Shown here in pieces: positions 19,013-27,387 of a DNA stretch of 27,387 nucleotides (positions are counted from its first letter, which is position 1; each line of letters opens with the position of its first letter). Source of the DNA: Chara braunii (lineage: Eukaryota > Streptophyta > Charophyceae > Charales > Characeae); assembly GCA_003427395.1 (NCBI GenBank), contig BFEA01000120.1, positions 1,851,922 to 1,879,308 of the forward strand. Direction: 5' to 3'. The notes under the pieces are model-generated. The model had not been told where the DNA came from. It saw nothing but the letters and a program-made list of their open reading frames with translations, and made no database searches. Made by a program: the position numbers and the translations under genes.

Positions 19013-20091
19013 TGCAATGACTTGCTGATTTCTACTGCCGAGATTGACTGCGAGGCTGTATAGTACAGCGGTAGGATAGATTCGTAATTTTGTTTGGCTG
19101 AGGGCTAACCGAGAGACCTACCTATAAGGAAATTCGTGAGGGACATATCTGCAAATCTGGGAAAATATCGACCCAGTACTAACTCGAATTCCTACAGCTA
19201 CCCTAACTGCGTAGAGTAGGCCCAGGCTACCCCTAGGACAGACAGGCCCTAAGTGGCCTATGCTGATAGACGGTCCTATAGCCTATAGCCGGGTCCGGTA
19301 GAGGCCGAGAGGCCGAAACAGAAANGGTACNGGTNNGTCAGTCAGNCCGGTCTAGGTCTAGTGTAGTCTNTAGATAGGTTAGGCCCATCGGTTCAGGACT
19401 TTTGGCAGTTCATTTCTCNCNAAGCAGGGTTGGAGAAGCCAAGCAAGTTGGTGGCGGTGACTGTCTGCAGGNGGNATCCTGAGACCTCGCCGTTGACAGC
19501 AACCATAGCCGGCCCAGTCTGAGTCTGCCNTAGCTGGNGCATCCTCAGCGCATCTACCCCTGAGGGTATCTGCGTCTGGCCGGGCTACATCGAGGCTCTA
19601 CACTGTGTACTCGTGGGTGGTGGCAGCCATAGCTGCCTGTTCCTTCGTCAGAGCTGTCCATCGGGACATAAGATTTCATCGCAGGACCTGTTCTTCATCA
19701 GGGTGGTTGGCGCTGGCCTCTGGGAGGCCATTCTGATGTGGTGCTACTAACTGGGTGTAGGATAGAGAGTGGGGTGTCAGTTCTGAGAGTGGCGAGATAT
19801 TGGAACAAACTCTGTTACGATAATTGTTTGAGTTGGCTCATCATCAGTGCAATTTCAATTGTTATCCTCGCAGGTTCTACTTGTGATCGGTTATTGGGAG
19901 TTTGTCAGAGAGAGAGAAACACTGTGTGTCTTCTCCCCATCTGTGCATAGCTGTATTCCGCTGCCTACTCCGATCTGTGTGCAGTATGGACTCTGTCTCC
20001 TCTCCCCCTTCTCTTATGCATGTATGGGCGTGTATGAGACTGTCTGTGTGTGAGTGGCGGTAAAAATCGTCAGACAACCAAGATCATAACA
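19013..20091 (+). repeat. 3' LTR (1079 bp)
   Basis: Matches the 5' LTR end to end with roughly 20 substitutions and one small indel (ACATGTGTG against ACACTGTGTG), counted by eye. About 14 N bases at 19325-19540 prevent an exact figure. Differences are mainly transitions. Confidence 0.95.
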
Positions 20092-20095
20092 ATTG
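20092..20095. repeat. Right target-site duplication (ATTG)
   Basis: Copy of 5915-5918 placed immediately after the 3' LTR. Confidence 0.75.
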
Positions 20096-21518
20096 ATCTA
20101 CTTGGAGCATTTTTGAATCTAAATACAGCAATAAGGGGGGGGAGACGGTTGACCTTTTCCGAGTGGCTTCCTGGTCTACTAACCTTTCAGAACAGTGGGA
20201 AAATCGTCGAGGGCTGTAAGCTGCTGTGAGCCAGACGTCCCTATCCTTTTTTTCAGTCTTCAGTCGAGCACAAGCATTTTTCCGGACCCTGCTAAGTCTA
20301 CCGGACCTGTGCTCTCTCTAAGCCGCTTGAAAATCCCCAGTGGGTCTCTGCCATCTTTCCTTTCTCCTCATCTGACCTAAGTCGCCTAACTCCTACGCTT
20401 ACCCAGAAGGGTAAGTCCTACTCCGAAATTCCAGTCCTACACCGACGGGCCTTTTTTTAAGGCCTTTTTTTTTTTTTTTTTCCCAAACAGAACCTTATGA
20501 TTCCGGCTCCTTTTCCATTCCGGGGAGCATCAGTCCTGTTCCTATTCCATGGGCAAGTCGGGAAAGAGTACAAGGTATACACACCGACAGGGCTAGCTTA
20601 GTTGGTACACCCATGAACTTTGAAAGACACACTCAAGTGCGAACCCAGAAACTGTCAGATGAACAGAATAAATTTCAATAAAATCATTCTGAATTACGTG
20701 GGGCCGGTCAGCTAAACGCCGCTTCAATTCCTTGATATGATATGCGACCTGCTTCACAACTTTTAAGACCATATTTTCCAAAACAAAGTTGTGCCGCCGC
20801 GTGGGAGCCTTTGCTTCTTCCTTGATGATATCCCAAGGCCATCGCACCCTTTTTTTTTTTTTTTTCAATCAGTCCTCCCTGTCTGAAATTCCGCCCTTCC
20901 GGCGACGAAGAAAGAGAACACAGCCAGGAGTTACTCCTCAGATACATGCAATTGAGCTGGGACTTTGCAGAAAAGATGCAGATTCATTCACGGGGAAAAA
21001 ACAAGAAGTACTTTGCACATGGAAATCTCAGCACGGACATATCAAAAGGCAGTGACTTCTCAGAAAAACACAGAGCTCTCACTGTAGTCTGTGATGGTCA
21101 TTGCGTAGCTGTATCTGGTCCGATTCCAATTCAGATACAGAGAGGGTGATCTGATGACCCCATCCCACAGTACTATGTCCGATTTTTCCCCCAAATAGTG
21201 TAAGGGCCTACTAAGGGGTCATAATCACTGTACCTGGTGCCGTTTTCAGTCCCGATACAGATATGCTGACCCCATCATCTGCTGGGGGAAAAGACGGTAG
21301 GCAGGGGTTGATATATGCCATAGAGTCCTCGAATAAGTCAAATCCGAGTCAATTCAGCTTTTGAAATAGCTTCATTGCACTTTGTATTTCTTTACCTTTC
21401 ACTCCTTTTTGGAGGTTGGAAATTAAAATTTTGGTGCCCGTTTTGCAATATTCATTTCTGCTTATGTGTGCCCAGTTCAATCGTGTTGTGTGTGCGATTT
21501 GAATTGATTGCCTTTCAG
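20096..21518. other. Intron sequence between the 3' LTR and the GBA2 exon
   Basis: Contains T-runs at about 20462-20481 and 20850-20866 and a tRNA-like segment (20590-20650). Two related stretches carry GTCCGATTCCAATTCAGATA and CCGTTTTCAGTCCCGATACA (about 21117-21260), each followed by a TGACCCCATC string. No coding exon is seen before the acceptor at 21518. Confidence 0.5.
20590..20650 (+). repeat. Second tRNA-like segment (A and B box)
   Basis: TAGCTTAGTTGG (20594-20605) is a perfect match to the polymerase III A-box consensus. GTGCGAACCC (20637-20646) is one base from a B box, 43 bases downstream. The cloverleaf is poorly formed, which suggests a tRNA-derived SINE head or decayed tRNA. 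Confidence 0.45.
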
Positions 21519-21618
21519 GTACGATGTTCACTTCTACGCGTCGTTTGCGTTAATATATTTGTTTCCAAAATTAGAACTGAGTTTACAACGAGACATGGCC
21601 AGAGCCATTCTTGAGGAG
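21519..21618 (+). CDS. GBA2: GBA2-like glucosylceramidase, internal exon
   Basis: The 100-nt exon lies between CCTTTCAG and GTAAGC. Its first base finishes the Thr codon begun at 1752, so the protein reads across the giant intron as Asn-Thr-Tyr-Asp-Val-His-Phe-Tyr. The remaining 33 codons include [11 protein letters not shown] and [20 protein letters not shown], which are core GH116 alpha-toroid sequence and diagnostic of the family. The exon ends on a codon boundary. Confidence 0.92.
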
Positions 21619-23478
21619 GTAAGCCACTACATTCTCTTGACCATCTTTTGATACTACTTTAATATTTTAATATTTTTCTTTGAATAGAAATGGTTAGTCA
21701 ATGTCCTTGGAGACATCCGCTAAATAGAATCCACATGGTAATATGATGGTATCCTATTTCTATCTGATCTCGTGGATTTTTAAATTTTTTTTTATGAACA
21801 AGTTGTTTTTTAGTGTTAAGAAAACTTCAATGTAAGTTTGGTAACTTTCACTGAAGAAAATTCTGAACTGTTGATTTCAAAAATCCATTTGGAAAACTTG
21901 AAACTAGAAAACATGGGTACAGATCTACAAGATCAATCAATGCGAATGCTGCAAAAATAGAAGTCAAGATCGGACAAACAGTCAGCTTCCTGGAGAATTG
22001 ATGTTGATGTCCCAAAGTTGCGCCAGTTAATTTGCTGGGATGTACTAACCTGCCTAGCAAAACAACAAATTCATTCATGATGAAGAAAATGTCAGAAATT
22101 GTGCAGGCTGGGAAACGCAGGTGGTTTAACAAACTTGAAACTTGAAACTTGAAAGGGGATCCTTGAAGATGAGAGTGCAGAGGTTTGAACATTTATGATT
22201 TCTCTCTCCGCTTTTTTTTTTTCTTTTTTTTAAAAAAATGGGGAGAGCGGTGGGGGACAGGAACTTTATTGTATTACAAAGAGACAGAGAGTAGAGTTTA
22301 ACTATCTTTGGCAGGTGTTCTTCATCAAATTTGAAACTTCTTTGTTCTTTTTATTATTATTACTACTATCCAGGTGTTGGTGGTGGGGTTATTGGGGGTT
22401 CAGGGCCCTTTTGTTTTTTCTTCTTTTTTTTGGCGGGGTGGCAACCGACCGCCGACCGGTTGGTGCTGACCAGTGGAGCGGTCGGCTGGTCGGCCCCTGA
22501 CTAATCAAGGGGCACCCCGACCGCCGACCGGTAGGTGCCGACCAGTGGAGCGATTGGCTGGTCGTCCCCGACCAATCCAGGGGCGCCGACCATCAGCGTC
22601 AATACTCTGATTATTTTTCCTTTTTCTTCTGCTGGGGTAAGGGGAATTCATGCAAACTATCGGGGATGGACTGTCAGCTTGCGTTGGTTCTTATGGAAGT
22701 TAACAGAGCTTGCCCAAAGGGCTGCAATTTTGAAACAGAAGATTGAATTTCAAGCTCAAGAGCATACTTGCGGTGCATCACGTGTACGCTGCGGGCGCAC
22801 GTGCGGCACATAGCGCACGGGCACGTGATCTTGGTGCACTATTCCGCAGCAACATGTCCGCGTAAGCCAGAATCGAAGAAGAGGTAGTTCCTGGCACTGG
22901 GCTCCCTTTTGTGCATGTGCCAGTGCCTACCACGTGACTCTGGCCCTGCTGCGGCCAACAAAGATTGGCCTGTCATGGGGCCCTTCCAGGGACTGAGCTG
23001 CGACTTGGCCAGGACTGGACACGTGGCAACTCCCTACGTACTGACTACAAGGGACTTCTACTCTTCCTACCGGCCTTGGCGTGTCGGATCTCTATTTTGG
23101 TCTGTGCTGTGCTTGCCGGAAAGTTCTACTGCAGCCCTATGGGACAAAAGAAAATGGGGCACGAGACCAGGGCTGTTCTGCGAAGGCGCGTGAATCCTTT
23201 CACTAATTATTGGCGGCTCTTTCCACGTCATGAAACCCGCTGAAATTCACTTGCGCTCAATCGTGGTAGCGGTGTTCAGCACCTTGCAGTTCTTTTCCTT
23301 CTTCTTTTTTTTTCCCCTTTTTTTTTTTTTTTTTTTTTTGGGTGAAATTGTCATTTTGCAGCGCATTTTTCATCATCGGAGATTGCCATAATATTGATGG
23401 CCTGTGGCCCCGTGCATCTTCTGTGATTTCTGTGGTTCCTAACTGCCAGCCATGCCAATGCCTCTTCACTGTCATCAG
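21619..23478 (+). other. GBA2 intron B (1860 bp)
   Basis: GTAAGC donor and GTCATCAG acceptor, phase 0. The content is AT-rich, then a 72-bp GACCGG-rich tandem repeat (22445-22588), a CACGTG-rich palindromic patch (22779-22831), another CACGTG at 22931, and a T-run (23318-23339). No gene was seen. Confidence 0.8.
22445..22588. repeat. 72-bp tandem repeat rich in CCGACC/GGTCGG
   Basis: Copies 22445-22516 and 22517-22588 both begin CCGACCGCCGACCGGT and share GACCAGTGGAGCG, GGCTGGTCG and a GGGGC(A/G)CC end. The word composition resembles the subterminal clusters of the hAT-like element at 1929-2392, so it may be part of a related element. No matching target duplication was found. Confidence 0.8.
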
Positions 23479-23646
23479 GTTTCCGACGAGGTCATGTTCT
23501 TAGCGGGCGGCGAACTAGGAATGCGGAAGGTGGCAGGATGCATGCCTCACGACATGGGAATCTCCAATCCATGGATCAGGCTGAACGCCTACAATATTCA
23601 TGATACCAGCCGTTGGAAGGACCTTAATTCCAAGTTCGTCTTGCAG
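23479..23646 (+). CDS. GBA2: GBA2-like glucosylceramidase, internal exon
   Basis: 168 nt, 56 codons, phase 0 at both ends, between GTCATCAG and GTAAGC. It encodes [18 protein letters not shown], then [25 protein letters not shown] and LNSKFVLQ. The PHD-G, NAY-IHDT and WKDLN-KFVLQ blocks are strongly conserved in GBA2-type enzymes from plants and animals. It joins in frame to the preceding exon (ending ILEE) and to the following one (starting VYRD). Confidence 0.93.
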
Positions 23647-23663
23647 GTAAGCTTGACAGACAT

Positions 23664-23860
23664 GATGTGATTTACTTGCTCCCAACGTGATTTATAATCT
23701 TATATGTACTGAAACACTGATTTACTTGTTCCGAATGTGATTTACCTTTTTCGTAATGTGATTTACTTATGCTGCAACTCTGATTTACCTGTTCCCAACA
23801 GAATGTCTTGCAGGGAAGCCAGACAGGCTCAGTACTTGTTCCCGATGTGATTTTTACTTG
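23664..23860 (+). repeat. Imperfect tandem repeat around GTGATTTACTTGTTCC
   Basis: At least six variants of (G/C)TGATTTAC followed by a TGTTCC-like segment occur at irregular spacing of about 25-40 bases. The array begins at the exon's 3' border and contains a second GTCTTGCAGG (23805-23814). Confidence 0.6.
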
Positions 23861-25545
23861 TTCGTGTGTGGTTTTCGATAGTCATCAGAGTTTCATGGCA
23901 TCCCCTACCTGTTAAAACATCAGAGGTTGAGCACTGGACTCGTGCAAACTTTTTTCGACTGATTTCTGGACATACTTGTGGTCAGATACATCCTGAAGGG
24001 GTTTTATTTGCAGTCAGAACCAAGTGGGAGTATGTTCTTGGGCCTAGACCCAAATGGACGTTCTAGTCTGGCAAGTAGTTGTCTGCATGGACATCTGGCC
24101 CCATGCCAGCATCCCAACCACGTAGACGAGGGGGAAAGATGCACCCGTAGGGGAGGAGGAGGAGAAGAGGTGATCCTCAATACTTGAGGAAAGGGAAGTG
24201 GGGAAGAAACAAGGGAAAAAAACGGCAAAGGAACAGGGAGGAGCCTGGTGGCACCATATCTGTACTGTTGGGGTTAGGCGTTGCCGTATCTTGATCTTCA
24301 GGGCAGCGGTTGTCCTATTCTTGAAGCTGGAGCTATTGTGCTGCTCCGGCAGCTCGGTGGCGTCAAAAACAATCTTCAAGCAGCGTTTACGCACTGCAGA
24401 TGAACAGGTCCGAAAAGACCTCTACCTCTACTAGCTGACTCTATATACAGCTCTCTGCCAACCTACTGGACCGGACCTCTAGGACCTAAGACACAGCTAA
24501 ACTAACGGCGTGACTTCTCCAGTAACGGTGGGACCGGTCCTAGGCAGTCATGAAGAGTCAAAAGTCCTTTGCAATAGCAAAAGGTCCCCAGTCCCTTGCA
24601 GTAAGCTGATCCTCCACAGCGGATTTTGAGCAGGCGCTGGTGCTCCTGCACGGGCTCTGGGATGGCACTCTGGATTCTGAGTTGATGCTGTAGGGCGCTG
24701 GTGCAGACGGAATGATTTTTGGGAGGTAGCGCTGGTGGTCTGCTTGTCTGAGGGCTGGGTGATAGTNTGCTGTATGGGCGCCATAGCCAGGGATGAGTGT
24801 NCAGGCTGGAGGAGGAAGGTGGAGACCCTAGAGGGCTTGTTGAAGGTGGTTTCGAGGTTGTTNGAGTTTGTTCATTCTCGGCTGGGATTGTTGGAGTATT
24901 GTGAGGACGAGAGAGATGGGGGACTCTGCATTCATATTTTTTAATTCAATTTTACTTGAATTTTGAGCTTCCCCTGTGCATATTTGAGTCCACTGTGGTG
25001 TGATACTCTCTCGGAATCTGGTTTGTTATCTTCCGTGTGTATGGGAACATGCTGATACACGGATGGATAGAATTTCAATCAGTCACGTAGCACTCTTGTC
25101 ATCATCATCTTGTTACACCTAGGACAAAGAATCCTCTCCGCAGTTCTGAGAGGTGCAAGGTCTGTCATGTCTGCATACTTGAGCGTGGAATGTCAACACG
25201 CCCATTGTCAACACACCTGTACCTTATATTTTGTCTGTTGTCTTAGTGATGCTCATTCGTACGAGTTTAGTTCTGCACGAGGGAAGGGACGAGGGAAGCG
25301 GAGAGAGAACAGGACAGGGGAAAATATGGGGGTGTGTGGAGGGAGGAAAAGAGCAGGGGAGAGCGGACCTCCTTGAGTCCTCAATGGAGCAGACTGATAG
25401 AGACTGGCACAAGAGGCCAGTCAGGGGTTGGGTCGCAGGGAGCAATGAGCCGAGGAGCAGGCGTTGCCACTTCTGCCGATCAGACAGGACCGGTTCAGGT
25501 GTCGACTGTGGAAGCACTTCAGTTGCATCAAACGCGAGGGTGCAG

Positions 25546-25550
<5 letters not shown>

Positions 25551-25599
<49 letters not shown>
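25551..25599. repeat. (GT)n microsatellite
   Basis: About 48 bases of pure GT, flanked by CAC and GCGTGTCG. Poly Cys-Val and His-Thr frames across it are artefacts. Confidence 0.95.
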
Positions 25600-25603
<4 letters not shown>

Positions 25604-25698
25604 CGTTGTGTTTCTCTGTCTTCATTTTTTTTTTGGTATGTGAAGAGTCTGAAGACTCCTTTTAACATTTCATCATCCTGCTTGTGCTACTTTGACAG

Positions 25699-25758
25699 GT
25701 CTACAGAGACTATGTTGTGACCGGGGACATGGGGTTTGCTCATTCCATCCACAAACCA
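25699..25758 (+). CDS. GBA2: GBA2-like glucosylceramidase, internal exon
   Basis: 60 nt, 20 codons, phase 0, between TTTGACAG and GTATGT. The product VYRDYVVTGDMGFAHSIHK continues the KFVLQ end of the preceding exon exactly as in the family (VYRD...TGD). The next exon should carry a DGDG/IEN-type segment and the catalytic acid/base Asp. It is not found before the window ends. Confidence 0.9.
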
Positions 25759-26360
25759 GTATGTCTCCAGAATGTTCGCTTAATTGCCTTTTCAAAGTTT
25801 TCACTTTCTTTTGAAGTTTTTTCTTTTTTTCTTCCCCTATTTTTATTTCCCTGAAAAGGAGGCAATGCTGGTTATTGAACTGTGGATCATCATGTCAACA
25901 AACACAGGTCATTCAGCATTCATGTATGGATTCTATGGAAGTTGAAAATTTCTTAAACCACCAGTGTGGCACAACAAGGCCCCTGCTATGCACCGCTTCA
26001 CGTGAAGCTGCCTCCAGGAGCGACCGACCAGATCAAGAAAAGCTGACAGCCCCAGCAGGCTCTGCCCCAGCAACAGCTGGATATTCCTGAGATCGGCAAA
26101 ATCGAGCTTTGGAAAAAGATCGCCCAAGCGTATTACTGTCTCTCCCCGAGTGCAGCCAGATTGTGATTCTATACACACTCCCAATACAGTCATGATGTGG
26201 GTGCGTTGTTGTTTGGGGGGGGAGGCGGTAGTGGTTTAGTTGGATGAGTTTCCTATGTATAGCAGTTGCTCCTTGCACAGGAGTCATGCTAGTCTTCTGG
26301 GTATCGTTCTAGCATTGAGTCTTTTGACCCCAAGCGGCAGGCAGACGGAAACATTTAAAA

Positions 26361-26452
26361 ATTTAAAGGAACTTTTTTTTAATTTAACGGAACTTTTTTT
26401 TAATTTAAAGGAACTTTTTTTTAATTTAAAACGAACTTTTTTTTAATTTAAA
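26361..26452. repeat. 21-bp AT-rich minisatellite, four copies
   Basis: Units GGAACTTTTTTTTAATTTAA start at 26368, 26389, 26410 and (as CGAAC) 26432, giving periods of 21, 21 and 22. Confidence 0.9.
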
Positions 26453-27105
26453 GTCTTTCTCATTTTTCCTTTCAAAAAAAGCAACCTGTGACCTTTTGTA
26501 GTAATTTGTACCATGCTAATGCAAATTGCTTGAACCACCAGTACCGAACCCACCTCCTCCAAAACTCATGGCCGTATGTACGCTGCAAAATGAAAGGATC
26601 AGCCTACCTGGGGGGGTGTACAACTTCTGAGTACCCCTGGGTCATATTTCTAGGCGCCTGGTCATGAATATCGTGCCTGGAAAAACACCGGCCGTCCGGC
26701 TGGGCAGGACACCCAGGCAGGGTCCTGGGCAGCCCCAGGGAATTGTCCTTGAACCGCCACCATCACCTCCTGAAAATTTCGGCCAACCCCTGCAGACGGT
26801 ACAAAAACATGTGGCCGGCAGATCGTCAATTCACTACTAGGCCAATTGAAAAAGAGGGACCCGCATGGTAACCACGACCGTAGTAAGACATAGTGCTAGT
26901 GCTGGTTTACCCAATGGTCATCATTATGGTTCTCTCATGTTATCAGCAAAACAGTTTGCAGTCTCGTAGGGATTTCGCCACTGCTATGCTATTTTCATTG
27001 TCAACAGGACCAACGACCTTTATGTTGTGCATCTACCTAGGCTACCAGCCGGGCCGCCTGGGTCCCAGGTGGCCAGCCCGTGCAAGGACCAAGGAAGGTC
27101 CCAGC

Positions 27106-27130
27106 AAAAAAAAAAAAAAAAAAAAAAAAA
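27106..27130 (+). repeat. 25-base A-run
   Basis: It follows a GC-rich segment (27030-27105) and resembles the tail of a retroposed sequence. No flanking target duplication was identified. Confidence 0.7.
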
Positions 27131-27387
27131 CCTCCAAAAACATAAAAAAAACTATGTTATGCAGAAACATAAGCTGAACAACTTTTGCCTCAGGGTCACA
27201 TCGAAATTCTTCACCAAATTTAAAATAAAAAATGAAATTCAAAAATAATTTTCATAGTAACCCCTGACCCGGACACTTCCGGACTGTCTTCCGGACCAGT
27301 GTCTGGACTGGTACATCACCGGACACGGGACATCAGCGGACACCGGACAGTCCGGACCGGTCCCCGAGGTGCAAAAATGTCCGGACC

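Larger units (their letters stand above)
5919..20091 (+). mobile_element. Ty3/gypsy LTR retrotransposon, chromovirus-like, defective and interrupted
   Basis: The element has paired LTRs, an initiator-Met type primer site, gag, then protease, RT, RNase H and integrase in Ty3/gypsy order, a chromodomain-like integrase tail, a polypurine tract and a 4-bp target duplication. It lies in the sense orientation within the GBA2 intron. Removing the foreign block at about 12131-17388 leaves about 8.9 kb. The copy cannot make its own proteins, because of premature stops at 10910, 10922, 11297, 11639, 11804 and 17532 and frame changes near 9625, 11892, 12044, 17645 and 17720. The two LTRs show roughly 20 differences by eye, so the insertion is fairly recent. 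Confidence 0.95.
1754..21518 (+). other. Giant GBA2 intron (about 19.8 kb) hosting nested mobile elements
   Basis: The donor GTGAGC at 1754 and acceptor CCTTTCAG ending at 21518 join in phase: AC before the intron plus G after it makes Thr, giving the conserved Asn-Thr-Tyr-Asp run across the junction. Inside lie a hAT-like element, several microsatellites, two gene-like fragments and a complete Ty3/gypsy insertion on the same strand. About 14 kb of the length is the retrotransposon. Confidence 0.85.
23647..25698 (+). other. GBA2 intron C (2052 bp)
   Basis: GTAAGC donor and TTTGACAG acceptor, phase 0. It begins with imperfect tandem GTGATTTAC repeats (23664-23860). It also holds a decayed copy of the donor region at 23805, three GCGCTGGTG words (24630-24735) near scattered Ns, and a (GT)n microsatellite (25551-25599). 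No gene was seen. Confidence 0.8.
25759..27387 (+). other. GBA2 intron D, 5' part
   Basis: Donor GTATGT at 25759; the acceptor is outside the window. It contains a 21-bp minisatellite (26361-26452), a 25-base A-run (27106-27130) and a CCGGAC-rich cluster at the window end. No exon was recognised. Confidence 0.65.

Noticed and set aside
22370-22620. Second complete hAT-like element around the 72-bp repeats
   Set aside because: A CAGAG-type right end can be imagined, but no matching left end or 8-bp duplication was found.

Overview
This is eukaryotic nuclear DNA, most likely from a streptophyte alga or early-diverging land plant with large repeat-rich introns. The organism is inferred from three things: a plant-type GBA2 gene split by very long introns, a chromovirus-like Ty3/gypsy element with an initiator-Met primer site, and abundant GA and GT microsatellites. 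A charophyte such as Chara would fit, but nothing here proves it.

The host gene is on the + strand and encodes a non-lysosomal glucosylceramidase / GH116 beta-glucosidase (GBA2-like). Four consecutive internal exons are visible: 1219-1753, 21519-21618, 23479-23646 and 25699-25758. All junctions are GT/AG and all phases agree. Both gene ends lie outside the window. Intron A (1754-21518) is about 19.8 kb.

Intron A holds, in order: a small hAT-like element (1929-2392, 8-bp target duplication), microsatellites, two gene-like fragments (3326-3409 on +; about 5290-5870 on -), and a Ty3/gypsy LTR retrotransposon at 5919-20091. The retrotransposon has 1078/1079-bp LTRs, a primer-binding site, gag, pol, a polypurine tract, and an ATTG duplication of 4 bp. 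Gag and pol appear linked by a canonical -1 slippery heptamer (A AAA AAC) placed directly before the gag UGA. The copy is defective: it has six premature stops and five apparent single-base frameshifts, and its RNase H region is interrupted by a foreign block of about 5.25 kb (roughly 12131-17388). That block has little convincing coding capacity. It consists of GA-repeat tracts joined to diverged copies of at least two sequence modules, plus a tRNA-like (SINE-type) segment.

Introns B, C and D of the host gene carry tandem repeats, homopolymer runs, a second tRNA-like segment (just upstream, in intron A) and a decayed copy of a splice-donor region. Scattered N bases fall mostly inside the retroelement and suggest consensus ambiguity from multi-copy sequence.
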